Assembly: GCA_036568625.1 (NCBI GenBank)
Contig: DATCSF010000036.1
Location: 1 to 15,843 of the forward strand
Direction: 5' to 3'
Source of the DNA: 66-474 sp036568625
Lineage (GTDB): Bacteria; Pseudomonadota; Gammaproteobacteria; Xanthomonadales; Rhodanobacteraceae
Length of the DNA stretch: 15,843 nucleotides
A program made the position numbers and the translations under genes. Shown piece after piece: positions 7,259 to 14,044 of this stretch. The notes under the pieces are model-generated. The model searched no databases. It was not told the DNA's origin and was given only the letters and a program-made list of their open reading frames with translations. Numbering within the stretch: the first letter of the stretch is position 1; each line of letters starts with the position of its first letter.

Positions 7259-8193
7259 ACCCGAAACGCTACGTTGTCCTCGGCGGCACCGGCTTCATCG
7301 GCAGCCACCTGCTTGCGGCGCTGGCCGATACCGGGTGCCGCGTGACGGTGCTCAGCCGCAACCGCGAGCAGCGGCGCGCGATCAGCGTGCTGCCGTACGT
7401 GCGCACCGTCAGCACCGACGTGTACCATCGCGCCGAACTGGAGAAGCACCTCGCCGGCCACGATGCCGTGATCAACCTGGTCGGCATCCTCAACGAAACC
7501 GGCGGCGCCACTTTCACCCACGCCCACGTGGACCTCACCGCCACGCTGATCGCAGCGTGCCGGCAGGTCGGCATCCGCCGCATCCACCAGATGAGTTCGC
7601 TGAACGCGGGCGAGCGCGCGTCGAAATACCTGAAGACGCGCGGCGAAGCCGAGGCGCAGGTGCGCAACTCCGGCATGGAGTGGACGATCTACCGTCCCAG
7701 CGTGGTGTACGGCGCGGGCGATGGACTGGTGTTCCGCTTCCTGAAGCTGTTGCGGATGGGTCCGGCGTTGCCGCTGGCGCAGCCGCACGCGAAGTTTGCA
7801 CCGGCGTACGTCGGCGACGTCGCCGAAGCGATCAAGCGCTGTCTCGCCGACCGCAGCCGCATCGGCAAGATCTTCGAGCTGTACGGGCCGGACACGCTGG
7901 AGCTGGTGCAGCTCGTGCGCATGATCCGCGATGCTGCCGGTCTGCGCCGTGCCGTGCTGCCGCTGCCGGCAGTGCTCGGCCGGATGCAAGCGATGGCCGC
8001 CGAGCTGATTCCCGGCAAACCCTTCTCGCGCGACAACTTCAATTCGCTGAAACTGGATTCGGTCGGCACCCGCGACGGCTTCGCCGCACTCGGCATCACG
8101 CCGCGACGGTTTGCGGCGATGCTGCCGGTGCTGCTGGGCAGCCATTCGCGGGAACGCCAGTTCAACGACGCGCGGGCGACGCAGGAAGCGTGA
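7255..8193 (+). CDS. NAD(P)-binding atypical SDR, complex I NDUFA9-like family
   Basis: 312-residue Rossmann-fold protein of the extended/atypical short-chain dehydrogenase group that includes the NDUFA9 subunit of mitochondrial complex I. The dinucleotide-binding GGTGFIG is at residues 10-16, followed by LSRN (33-36), VINLVGIL (72-79) and the tail typical of the group. The catalytic Tyr-xxx-Lys is not intact: the corresponding stretch reads YLKTRGEAE, with Y125 and Arg at 129, so it probably binds nucleotide without ordinary dehydrogenase chemistry. RPSVVYG (147-153) matches the family. It starts with the ATG that overlaps the slt stop codon; AGGA lies about 11 nt upstream. The stop is 2 nt before cca. 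Substrate and partner are unknown; a link to tRNA or cell-wall metabolism is not shown by the context. Confidence 0.87.
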   Translation: MNPKRYVVLGGTGFIGSHLLAALADTGCRVTVLSRNREQRRAISVLPYVRTVSTDVYHRAELEKHLAGHDAVINLVGILNETGGATFTHAHVDLTATLIAACRQVGIRRIHQMSSLNAGERASKYLKTRGEAEAQVRNSGMEWTIYRPSVVYGAGDGLVFRFLKLLRMGPALPLAQPHAKFAPAYVGDVAEAIKRCLADRSRIGKIFELYGPDTLELVQLVRMIRDAAGLRRAVLPLPAVLGRMQAMAAELIPGKPFSRDNFNSLKLDSVGTRDGFAALGITPRRFAAMLPVLLGSHSRERQFNDARATQEA

Positions 8194-8195
8194 GG

Positions 8196-9434
8196 ATGCC
8201 GGGCGCCGGCCATCGCATCTACCTGGTCGGCGGCGCGGTGCGCGACGAACTGTTGGGGCGCCCGCACCTCGACCGCGATTACGTGGTGGTGGGTGCGACG
8301 CCCGAGGACATGCTGGCGGAAGGTTACCGTACCGTCGGCAAGGATTTCCCGGTGTTCCTGCACCCCGATACCGGCGAGGAATACGCGTTGGCACGCACCG
8401 AGCGCAAGACCGGTCCGGGCTACCACGGCTTCGCGTTCCACACCGCGCCCGACGTGACGCTGGATGAGGATCTCGCGCGCCGCGACCTCACCATCAACGC
8501 GATGGCGCGCGATGAAGCGGGCGCACTGGTCGATCCGTACGGCGGCGCGAACGATCTGCGCGACCGGTTGTTGCGACACGTCTCGCCGGCGTTCGCCGAA
8601 GACCCGGTGCGCATCCTGCGCGTGGCGCGCTTCCTCGCCCGCTATGCGCCGCTCGGGTTCCGCATCGCCGACGAAACCCTGGCGTTGATGCGCGCGATGG
8701 TCGACGCCGGCGAAGCGGCGCACCTGGTGCCCGAACGCGTGTGGGTGGAAACGCGCAAGGCGCTGACCGAACCCGAACCCTCCGCATTCGTGCGTGCCTT
8801 GCGTAAATGCGGCGCGCTGGCGGTGCTGTTTCCGGAAATCGATGCACTCTACGGCGTGCCGCAGCCACCGCAGCACCATCCGGAAGTCGATTGCGGCGCG
8901 CACCTGGAATTGGTCCTCGACCAGTGCGCGAAGCTCGCGCCGGGTGATGATCTCGCCGGTTTCTGCGCGCTCACCCACGACCTCGGCAAGGCATTGACGC
9001 CCGACGACGTGCTGCCGCGCCACATCGCCCACGAGCACCGCGGCCTCGCGCCACTCGCGGCGTTGTGTGAGCGCCTGAAGGTACCCGTCGAACACGCGCA
9101 GCTCGCGGCACTGACCTGCCGTCATCACCTCGACGCACACCGCGCGCTGGAATTGAAACCCGCCACCGTGCTGATGCTGCTGGAGGCGTTCGACGCCTTC
9201 CGGCGCCCCGGGCGGCTGGAGCCGTTCCTCGCCGCCTGCACCGCCGACAAGCGCGGGCGGCTGCAGCACGAGCACGACGCCTACCCGCAAGCGGACTTCC
9301 TGCGCGCCGCGCGCGATGCCGCGCGGGCGGTGACGGCGCAACCGTTCGTCGAGCAAGGGCTCACCGGCACGGCCATCGGGGAGGCGATGCGGCGCGCACG
9401 GATCAAAGCGATCGGGGCGCTGCCGCGATCCTGA
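8196..9434 (+). CDS. cca: CCA-adding tRNA nucleotidyltransferase / multifunctional CCA protein
   Basis: Adds or repairs the 3' CCA end of tRNAs using CTP and ATP without a template. The 412-residue product equals E. coli Cca in length. Class II head: VGGAVRD (11-17), catalytic carboxylates in LDRDYVV (D26, D28), RRDLTINAMA (95-104) and EDPVRILRVARF (135-146). The C-terminal half carries an HD domain: HHP (227-229), THDLGK (H261, D262), HEHRG (279-283) and CRHHL (308-312), as in the gammaproteobacterial enzymes with added phosphohydrolase activities. The ATG lies 2 nt after the SDR stop, with AGGA 9 nt upstream inside the preceding gene, so translation is probably coupled. A much longer in-frame reading frame extends upstream through the SDR gene and is a shadow. 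It ends 9 nt from the stop of the convergent aminopeptidase gene. Confidence 0.97.
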   Translation: MPGAGHRIYLVGGAVRDELLGRPHLDRDYVVVGATPEDMLAEGYRTVGKDFPVFLHPDTGEEYALARTERKTGPGYHGFAFHTAPDVTLDEDLARRDLTINAMARDEAGALVDPYGGANDLRDRLLRHVSPAFAEDPVRILRVARFLARYAPLGFRIADETLALMRAMVDAGEAAHLVPERVWVETRKALTEPEPSAFVRALRKCGALAVLFPEIDALYGVPQPPQHHPEVDCGAHLELVLDQCAKLAPGDDLAGFCALTHDLGKALTPDDVLPRHIAHEHRGLAPLAALCERLKVPVEHAQLAALTCRHHLDAHRALELKPATVLMLLEAFDAFRRPGRLEPFLAACTADKRGRLQHEHDAYPQADFLRAARDAARAVTAQPFVEQGLTGTAIGEAMRRARIKAIGALPRS

Positions 9435-9451
9435 GCGCCGCAATCAGGCGC
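9435..9451. other. Short hairpin at the convergent cca/aminopeptidase junction
   Basis: GCGCC (9435-9439) can pair with GGCGC (9447-9451) around a 7-nt loop that contains the aminopeptidase stop codon. The two genes converge with only 9 bp between stop codons, so any terminator must lie here or within the opposing coding sequence. There is no T-run on either strand, hence low confidence as a terminator. Confidence 0.22.
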
Positions 9452-10817
9452 GCGGATAACGCCGCGTGAGGAAAGCGTGGAACGCGCGCAAGGATTGCGC
9501 CTCGCCGCCGCGGGGGCGGCCGGGCCTGTCGGCATCGTTCCACGCATACACGTCGACGTGCAGCCAGGGTACGGTAGCCGGCACGAAATGCTGCAGGTAC
9601 AACGCGGCAGTGATCGCGCCCGCATGACGCGAAGCGCCGGTATTGCAGGTGTCGGCGATGGCCGAGACCAGCATCGCGCGATAGGGCTGCCACAGCGGCA
9701 GGCGCCATACGGGATCGTGCTGCATGCGCGCGGCGTCGAGCAACGCGTCGGCCACGTCGTCGCGATTGGCGAACACGGCCGGCAGGTCCGGCCCCAGCGC
9801 GACCCGCGCGGCGCCGGTGAGCGTCGCGAAATCGATCAGCAAATCAGGCTGCCGTTCGACCGCCAGCGCCAGCGCATCGCACAGGATCAGGCGCCCCTCC
9901 GCATCGGTGTTGTCCACTTCCACCGTGACCCCGGCACGGGTGCGAACCACGTCGCCCGGACGCATGGCGTCACCCGCAACCGCGTTGTCCACGGTCGGAA
10001 TCACCAGCAGCAGGCGCACCGGCAGGTTCGACGCCATCACCAACTGCGCCAGCGACAGCGCGTGCGCCGCGCCGCCCATGTCCTTCTTCATCCAGCGCAT
10101 GCCGTCGTGGGTCTTCAAGTCCAGGCCGCCGGTGTCGAAACACACGCCCTTGCCGACCAGCGCCAGCAGCGGACGTTTCGGATCGCCCCACGTCAACTCG
10201 ATCACACGCGGCGCGCGCGGACTGGCGCGGCCCACCGCGTGCACGGTCGGGAACCCGGCCTTCAACAAGCCGTCGCCGCTCCATTCGCGGCACTTCGCGC
10301 CGAAGCGTTCGGCGACGCCGCGCACCGCCGCGCAGACGTCGGCGGGGCCGAGGTCCTGCGCCGGCGTGTTGACCAGGTCGCGTACGCGCGTGATGGCTTC
10401 GACGGTCGGCGCAAGCTCGTCCAGCAGCGCGCGCGGCAGCAACAGGCGCGCGGGTTCAGCGTGCGGCTCGCGATAGCGCGCGAAACGATAACTGCCCAGC
10501 GCCCAGCCGAGCGCGGCATCGTGTGCAGACAAGACCTCGCCATCGAGGCGGTAGTCGGCGGCAGGCAGACGATACGGAAACGCAGCCAGCGCGAGCGGCG
10601 GCGAGCCGGGATCGATGCCGCAGACGACGCGCGCGGTGCCGCCTTGCGCGTCGGGCAACAGGCAAAACGCACCAGCCTGCCCCACGAAGCCGTTCGCCTC
10701 GGCCCAGCGTCGCTGGCGCGCGCCCAGGGTTTTCGCACGACTCGTCCAACCCGCACGCGTGACCGGCGTCAGCGGCAGCGCGCGGCGGCCGCGGCGGTCC
10801 GCGGTCAGGGCCGGCAC
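9444..10817 (-). CDS. M17-family leucyl aminopeptidase
   Basis: Cytosolic two-metal exopeptidase of 457 residues that removes N-terminal residues from peptides. The C-terminal catalytic domain has the complete site: GKGVCFDTGGLDLK (K223, D228, K235), KKDMGGAA (D246) and NTDAEGRL (D305, E307, R309). The spacings equal those I recall for E. coli PepA (K270, D275, K282, D293, D352, E354). The N-terminal domain is shorter than in PepA (503 residues), as in the PepB-like branch. The start is taken as the GTG at 10817-10815; GGGAAA lies about 8 nt upstream and only 25 nt separate it from the stop of the substrate-binding/LysM gene, so the two are probably one transcript. A start slightly further in cannot be excluded. 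Confidence 0.92.
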   Translation of the reverse strand: MPALTADRRGRRALPLTPVTRAGWTSRAKTLGARQRRWAEANGFVGQAGAFCLLPDAQGGTARVVCGIDPGSPPLALAAFPYRLPAADYRLDGEVLSAHDAALGWALGSYRFARYREPHAEPARLLLPRALLDELAPTVEAITRVRDLVNTPAQDLGPADVCAAVRGVAERFGAKCREWSGDGLLKAGFPTVHAVGRASPRAPRVIELTWGDPKRPLLALVGKGVCFDTGGLDLKTHDGMRWMKKDMGGAAHALSLAQLVMASNLPVRLLLVIPTVDNAVAGDAMRPGDVVRTRAGVTVEVDNTDAEGRLILCDALALAVERQPDLLIDFATLTGAARVALGPDLPAVFANRDDVADALLDAARMQHDPVWRLPLWQPYRAMLVSAIADTCNTGASRHAGAITAALYLQHFVPATVPWLHVDVYAWNDADRPGRPRGGEAQSLRAFHAFLTRRYPRA

Positions 10818-10842
10818 GTGGTTTTCCCGTGACGTGCCGGTC

Positions 10843-12120
10843 TCATGGCGAAGATGACAGCTTCAGCACCTGGCCAACCTTCAGCATGTCGCCATGCAGG
10901 CCGTTCCACTTGCGCAGGTCTTCGACGCTGACCGAGTGCTTCTGCGCGATCTTCGAGAGCGTGTCCCCGCTGACCACGGTGTAGTCGGCGGGCCGCGCGG
11001 GCGCCGGCGGATTGGCCTCCACCGTGGGCGACGGATTGACGCCCGCGGCCTGGCTCAGCGCAGCGCGTTGCGCATCGGCCGCGGCCACCTGCTTGGCGGC
11101 GGCCTGCTGCAGGGCCGCGGCACGCGCGACCTCCGCCGGATTGCCGGCCAGCCGCGCGAACTCGTTGCCGGGTGCATATTCGGGCGGCAGCCCTTCGGTG
11201 ATCATGCGCGCGCCGAGGGTGTTGATGCGGTCCATCTCGGTCTTGGCGTTCAGCACGGTCGCCTGCGCGTACGGCAGCAGGTCGTGGCTGCGCAGGATCC
11301 CACCCGATTTTTCGCCGCCGAGGAACGCCAGGAATTTCTGGATCGTCGCGATCTTGGGACTGTCGGACTTGTAGGCGAGGTAGATCGTCAGCGGCAGCGG
11401 ATAGGTCGCGTTTTCCAGCGTGGCAATGCTGGGCATCACGCCTTCGATCGGGATGATCTTGATGTCCTTCTGGCGGCGCGCATGCACCATCGTCGAGAGC
11501 GCCAGCGCCTTGCCGTCCAGCGACACTTCCTGCTGCAGCGAGTCGATGTTGATGAACAGGCGCGGCACCGCGACCGGGTAGTCGCCATTGCCGAAAATCA
11601 GCCGGCGGAAACTGAACTGCACGCCGTCCAGCGGCGAGGCGATGCCGTCGAGATCGATCGGTTCGTCGCGGCCGCCGACTTCCGACCAGTTCCGGATCTT
11701 GCCGTAGTAGATGTCGTGCAACTGCTTCAGAGTCAGGTTGTTCACCGGATTGGAAACGTTGGTGATCATCACCAGCGCATCCCACGCCACCGGCGCAAAC
11801 ACCAGCCCCGCTTCCTGGGTGCGCTGGGGATACGCCGGGCGCGCGCTCGCGGCCAGATCGACGGCGCCGGCCAGTGCCTGGTCGATGCCGTCGATGGTGT
11901 TGAACGGCGTGACTTCGAGATGACCGTCGCCGGTATCGGCAAAGGCCGAGGCGACCGCGCTCACCAGGCCCTCGGTGCTGACCTGGTCGCCGCGCACGAT
12001 CAGCGCGGGTCCCGATGATTTGTGGTGACGGCTGGAATGTTTGGCGGGCGCCGCGGTGGCGGCGAGGGTGAAGACCAGCGACAACGAAGCGGCGGCGAGG
12101 CTCAACGAACGTGCGGACAT
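10843..12120 (-). CDS. PstS-like substrate-binding protein with C-terminal LysM domain
   Basis: 425-residue exported protein of unusual architecture. Residues 1-25 form a signal peptide (cleavage near ATAA/AP). Residues about 38-290 resemble the periplasmic phosphate-binding fold of PstS: LTLKQLHDIYYGKIRNWSEVGG (129-150) is the family hallmark. The usual SGT phosphate-binding loop is replaced by SPLDGVQFSFRRLIFG (162-177), so ligand specificity is doubtful. An Ala-rich, probably helical stretch (about 320-362) and a Pro-rich linker lead to a LysM domain (379-422; YTVVSGDTLSKIA, then VGQVLKL). LysM binds peptidoglycan, so the protein should be tethered to the wall. No pstC, pstA or pstB is nearby. 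An in-frame TTG two codons upstream exists, but the ATG at 12120 is preferred. No clear Shine-Dalgarno sequence is seen. It lies upstream of, and probably cotranscribed with, the aminopeptidase. Confidence 0.82.
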   Translation of the reverse strand: MSARSLSLAAASLSLVFTLAATAAPAKHSSRHHKSSGPALIVRGDQVSTEGLVSAVASAFADTGDGHLEVTPFNTIDGIDQALAGAVDLAASARPAYPQRTQEAGLVFAPVAWDALVMITNVSNPVNNLTLKQLHDIYYGKIRNWSEVGGRDEPIDLDGIASPLDGVQFSFRRLIFGNGDYPVAVPRLFINIDSLQQEVSLDGKALALSTMVHARRQKDIKIIPIEGVMPSIATLENATYPLPLTIYLAYKSDSPKIATIQKFLAFLGGEKSGGILRSHDLLPYAQATVLNAKTEMDRINTLGARMITEGLPPEYAPGNEFARLAGNPAEVARAAALQQAAAKQVAAADAQRAALSQAAGVNPSPTVEANPPAPARPADYTVVSGDTLSKIAQKHSVSVEDLRKWNGLHGDMLKVGQVLKLSSSP

Positions 12121-12162
12121 GAACAAGATACCGTGTGACGGTGCGAGGAAAAGAACGACACG

Positions 12163-12168
12163 ATTATG
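12163..12168 (-). promoter_or_regulatory. Possible -10 element upstream of the PstS-like/LysM gene
   Basis: On the minus strand CATAAT matches the -10 consensus at five of six bases and would place the transcript start about 36 nt before the ATG at 12120. The -35 region is poor. A second candidate, TATCTT, ends only 4 nt before the ATG and would give a leaderless message. The 126-nt gap between degQ and this gene holds nothing else I recognise, and no Pho box is visible. Confidence 0.28.
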
Positions 12169-12246
12169 GCGGAACCGATCGCACCCGCGGCACGCCGTTC
12201 AACTTTTTCGCGCGACATTTTACGGACACCGCTCACGTTTCGCCGT

Positions 12247-13629
12247 TCATCCGCCGATCTGGATCTGCAGCAACTGGCCATCGCGCACCAGCGCCAGCAG
12301 CAGCATCCGCGGATGCAACGCAAACACGCGGCGCAATTGCGCGAGGTCCGGGGTCGCGACGTTGTTGACGCCGACCACGACGTCGCCGCTCGCCAGTCCG
12401 TTGCGCGCGGCACGGCTGCCCGGCGTAACGCTCGCGACGGTCACGCCCTCGATACCATTGCCGGAGGGCGCGTCGGTGAAACTGGCGCCGGCGAGACGCG
12501 CATCCAGCGACGCGCCGTCGGCCTGGCCGCTGACCGCGGTCAGCTTGGCCTCGACGGTGAGTCGCTTGCCGCTGCGGTCGACACCGAGTGCGAGCGTGCT
12601 GCCCAGCGTCGCCAGCCCCTGCGCATTGCGCAGATCCTGCGCATCGGCGACGGGCCGGCCGTTGACGCTGGTGACCAGGTCGCCCGGCTTCAGTCCCGCC
12701 TTGGCGGCGGGCGAATCGGGCAGCACGCTGGTGATCAGCGCGCCGCTGGAGGCCTTGATGCCCAGCGCCGCGGCCACCCGCGGCGACAAGTCCTGCGCGT
12801 CCACGCCCAGCGTGCCGCGCTCCACCTTGCCGTGCGCGATCAGTTGTTTCATCACCTCGGCGGCGAGGTCGGAGGGAATCGCAAAACCCAGCCCCGCGCT
12901 CGCACCGGAAGGCGAATAGATCATCGAGTTGATGCCGACCAGTTCGCCGGCGAGGTTCACCAGCGCACCGCCGGAATTGCCGGGATTGATCGACGCATCG
13001 GTCTGGATGAAGTTCTGGTAGCTGTTGCGCCCGAGGCCCTGCCGGCCGAGGCCCGAAACGATGCCCGAGGTGGCCGACTGGCCCAACCCGAACGGATCGC
13101 CGATCGCCACCACGAAATCGCCCACCTGGAGTTTCGAGGAATCGGCCAGCGGCAGCGCCACCAGAGCGGGCGCACGGATCTGGATCACCGCGACGTCGGT
13201 CTGCGGGTCGGTGCCGACCAGCTTGGCCTTGTACGACTTGCCGTCGGTGAGGGTCACCTTGATGTCGTCAGCGCCTGCGATCACGTGGTTGTTGGTGAGG
13301 ATGTAGCCGTCCTTCGCGTTCACGATCACGCCCGAACCCAGCGACTGCTGCACCAGTTCGCGCGAGGGCGGCTCGGCCGGCAACCCGAAGAACTGGCGCA
13401 TGATCGGATCGCTGAAGAACGGGTTCACCGCGACCCGCCGGTGACTGGTCGAGGAGATGTTCACCACCGCCGGCGATACCTTCGCCAGCATCGGCGCCAG
13501 CGACGGCAACGGCTGTCCATTCACCGCGCTCGGCAGGGTGCCGGCCGCGGCGGGCAGCGCGCAGGCCAGTGCCAGTACGACGGCGGCGATCAGGAACGAC
13601 GGGCGGCGGATGCGCGGGGCGGACGACAT
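12247..13629 (-). CDS. degQ: DegQ/DegP-family periplasmic serine endoprotease
   Basis: HtrA-family protease and chaperone that degrades misfolded periplasmic proteins. The 460-residue product has a signal peptide (hydrophobic 11-28, cleavage near PAAA before GTL) and a trypsin-like domain with the complete triad: H115 in TNNHVI, D145 in DPQTDVAV and S219 in GNSGGAL. Two PDZ domains follow (about 271-355 and 374-458), the first opening with RGTLGV and carrying PAAKAGLKPGDLV, the second GSRAARNGLASGDVV. The LA loop between FFG and LGSG is short, with no Gln-rich insertion, which favours DegQ over DegP; MucD is the other possible name. The ATG has GAAGGAA 6 nt upstream. It is divergent from nrdJ. 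No rpoE or rseA gene is adjacent and I see no sigmaE-type promoter. Confidence 0.95.
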   Translation of the reverse strand: MSSAPRIRRPSFLIAAVVLALACALPAAAGTLPSAVNGQPLPSLAPMLAKVSPAVVNISSTSHRRVAVNPFFSDPIMRQFFGLPAEPPSRELVQQSLGSGVIVNAKDGYILTNNHVIAGADDIKVTLTDGKSYKAKLVGTDPQTDVAVIQIRAPALVALPLADSSKLQVGDFVVAIGDPFGLGQSATSGIVSGLGRQGLGRNSYQNFIQTDASINPGNSGGALVNLAGELVGINSMIYSPSGASAGLGFAIPSDLAAEVMKQLIAHGKVERGTLGVDAQDLSPRVAAALGIKASSGALITSVLPDSPAAKAGLKPGDLVTSVNGRPVADAQDLRNAQGLATLGSTLALGVDRSGKRLTVEAKLTAVSGQADGASLDARLAGASFTDAPSGNGIEGVTVASVTPGSRAARNGLASGDVVVGVNNVATPDLAQLRRVFALHPRMLLLALVRDGQLLQIQIGG

Positions 13630-13658
13630 GACGGTTCCTTCGGTACTCGAACCCGTCC

Positions 13659-13664
13659 ATTATC
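13659..13664 (-). promoter_or_regulatory. Possible -10 element of degQ
   Basis: On the minus strand GATAAT would start transcription near 13652, leaving a leader of about 22 nt before the degQ ATG. The matching -35 position reads GGCACC, which is weak. The sigmaE signature (GGAACTT with TCTGA) is not seen here. Confidence 0.38.
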
Positions 13665-13713
13665 GGACAAGCCACGGGCGCGGTGCCGCGAAATCGCACG
13701 TGCCCGTGCAACC

Positions 13714-13744
13714 CCGGCGCAGAACGAAAAAATTTTTGCGCCGG
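13714..13744. repeat. Inverted repeat CCGGCGCA-N15-TGCGCCGG enclosing an A6T5 tract
   Basis: A perfect 8-bp inverted repeat (13714-13721 and 13737-13744) with an AT-rich centre containing AAAAAATTTTT (13727-13737) in otherwise GC-rich DNA. It lies about 85 bp from degQ and 32 bp upstream of the predicted nrdJ -35. It could be a protein-binding site, a bend or nucleoid-protein site, or a hairpin. As a terminator it is wrong, because the T-run lies inside the stem-loop. Confidence 0.5.
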
Positions 13745-13776
13745 CCCCTTTACAGGTCGGATCGGTCAGCGTAGGG

Positions 13777-13805
13777 TTGAATCCCGCTCGTGATCACAAC
13801 ATCTT
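13777..13805 (+). promoter_or_regulatory. Predicted nrdJ promoter
   Basis: TTGAAT (13777-13782) and CATCTT (13800-13805) are 17 bp apart; the -35 matches four of six and the -10 three to four of six consensus bases. The transcript would begin near 13812 and carry a leader of about 230 nt. The -10 lies inside the first NrdR box, as expected for a repressed promoter. Confidence 0.42.
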
Positions 13806-13809
13806 GTGT
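13794..13809 (+). promoter_or_regulatory. NrdR box 1 upstream of nrdJ
   Basis: The 16-bp site TCACAACATCTTGTGT matches the published NrdR consensus acaCwAtATaTwGtgt at 13 positions, including all strongly conserved ones (C, w, A, AT, T, w, G). It contains the perfect inverted repeat CACAA-N4-TTGTG. NrdR is the ATP/dATP-sensing repressor of ribonucleotide reductase genes, and this box overlaps the predicted -10 of nrdJ. Confidence 0.72.
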
Positions 13810-13832
13810 CTTGGGCTGTCGCAGGGCCCAAG
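13810..13832 (+). other. Stem-loop between and into the NrdR boxes
   Basis: CTTGGGC (13810-13816) pairs perfectly with GCCCAAG (13826-13832) around a 9-nt loop. It starts at the predicted transcript start and its right arm lies inside the second NrdR box. It could be a 5'-end mRNA structure or a consequence of overlapping operator symmetry. Confidence 0.4.
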
Positions 13833-13841
13833 CGTTTGGCT
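13826..13841 (+). promoter_or_regulatory. Degenerate NrdR box 2
   Basis: GCCCAAGCGTTTGGCT keeps the conserved outer half-site letters (C-w-A and T-w-G) and has the inverted repeat CCAA-N4-TTGG, but lacks the central AT. It is separated from box 1 by exactly 16 bp, with centres 32 bp apart (three helical turns), the spacing known for paired NrdR boxes. The spacing, more than the sequence, is the reason for the call. Confidence 0.48.
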
Positions 13842-14044
13842 TCAAGGCAGCTTCGAGCGGGGGACAAGCAGATGGTGATCGGATGGTCGGGCCGGGCATG
13901 CAAGCGTCGCAAACCGATGCGGCACGGCCCTCTCGGTGGAATCGGACCCTTGCGGCGCGGCGCCTGACGGCGCGGCGGGCAGGGATGGTTGTCGGCATCC
14001 GGGCATCCAACAAGAACCCGGAAGACACGGAGGCAAATGACAAG
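13842..14044 (+). other. Long nrdJ leader, no recognised riboswitch
   Basis: About 200 nt between the second NrdR box and the nrdJ start codon. I see a direct repeat of CGGCGCGGCG (13953-13962 and 13968-13977) and a tandem GGCATCC (13994-14000 and 14002-14008). I do not see the conserved B12-box core of cobalamin riboswitches. The nrdJ frame stays open back to a TGA at 13778, with in-frame ATGs at 13883, 13898 and 13985, so part of this could be translated. None has a good ribosome site. Confidence 0.4.

Noticed and set aside
10805..10846. Short minus-strand frame starting at the ATGA at the end of the PstS-like/LysM gene
   Set aside because: The ATG overlaps the stop as in coupled genes, but the frame ends after 13 codons and is not the aminopeptidase frame.
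12166..13878. 570-codon plus-strand frame opposite degQ running into the nrdJ control region
   Set aside because: Shadow of degQ. The product is Arg/His-rich, and its end in the intergenic region coincides with no conserved feature.
13842..14044. Cobalamin riboswitch in the nrdJ leader
   Set aside because: I looked for the B12-box core and its flanking helices and could not find them. Riboswitches of this class usually control B12-independent alternatives or B12 synthesis and uptake, not class II reductases. A covariance search would be decisive.
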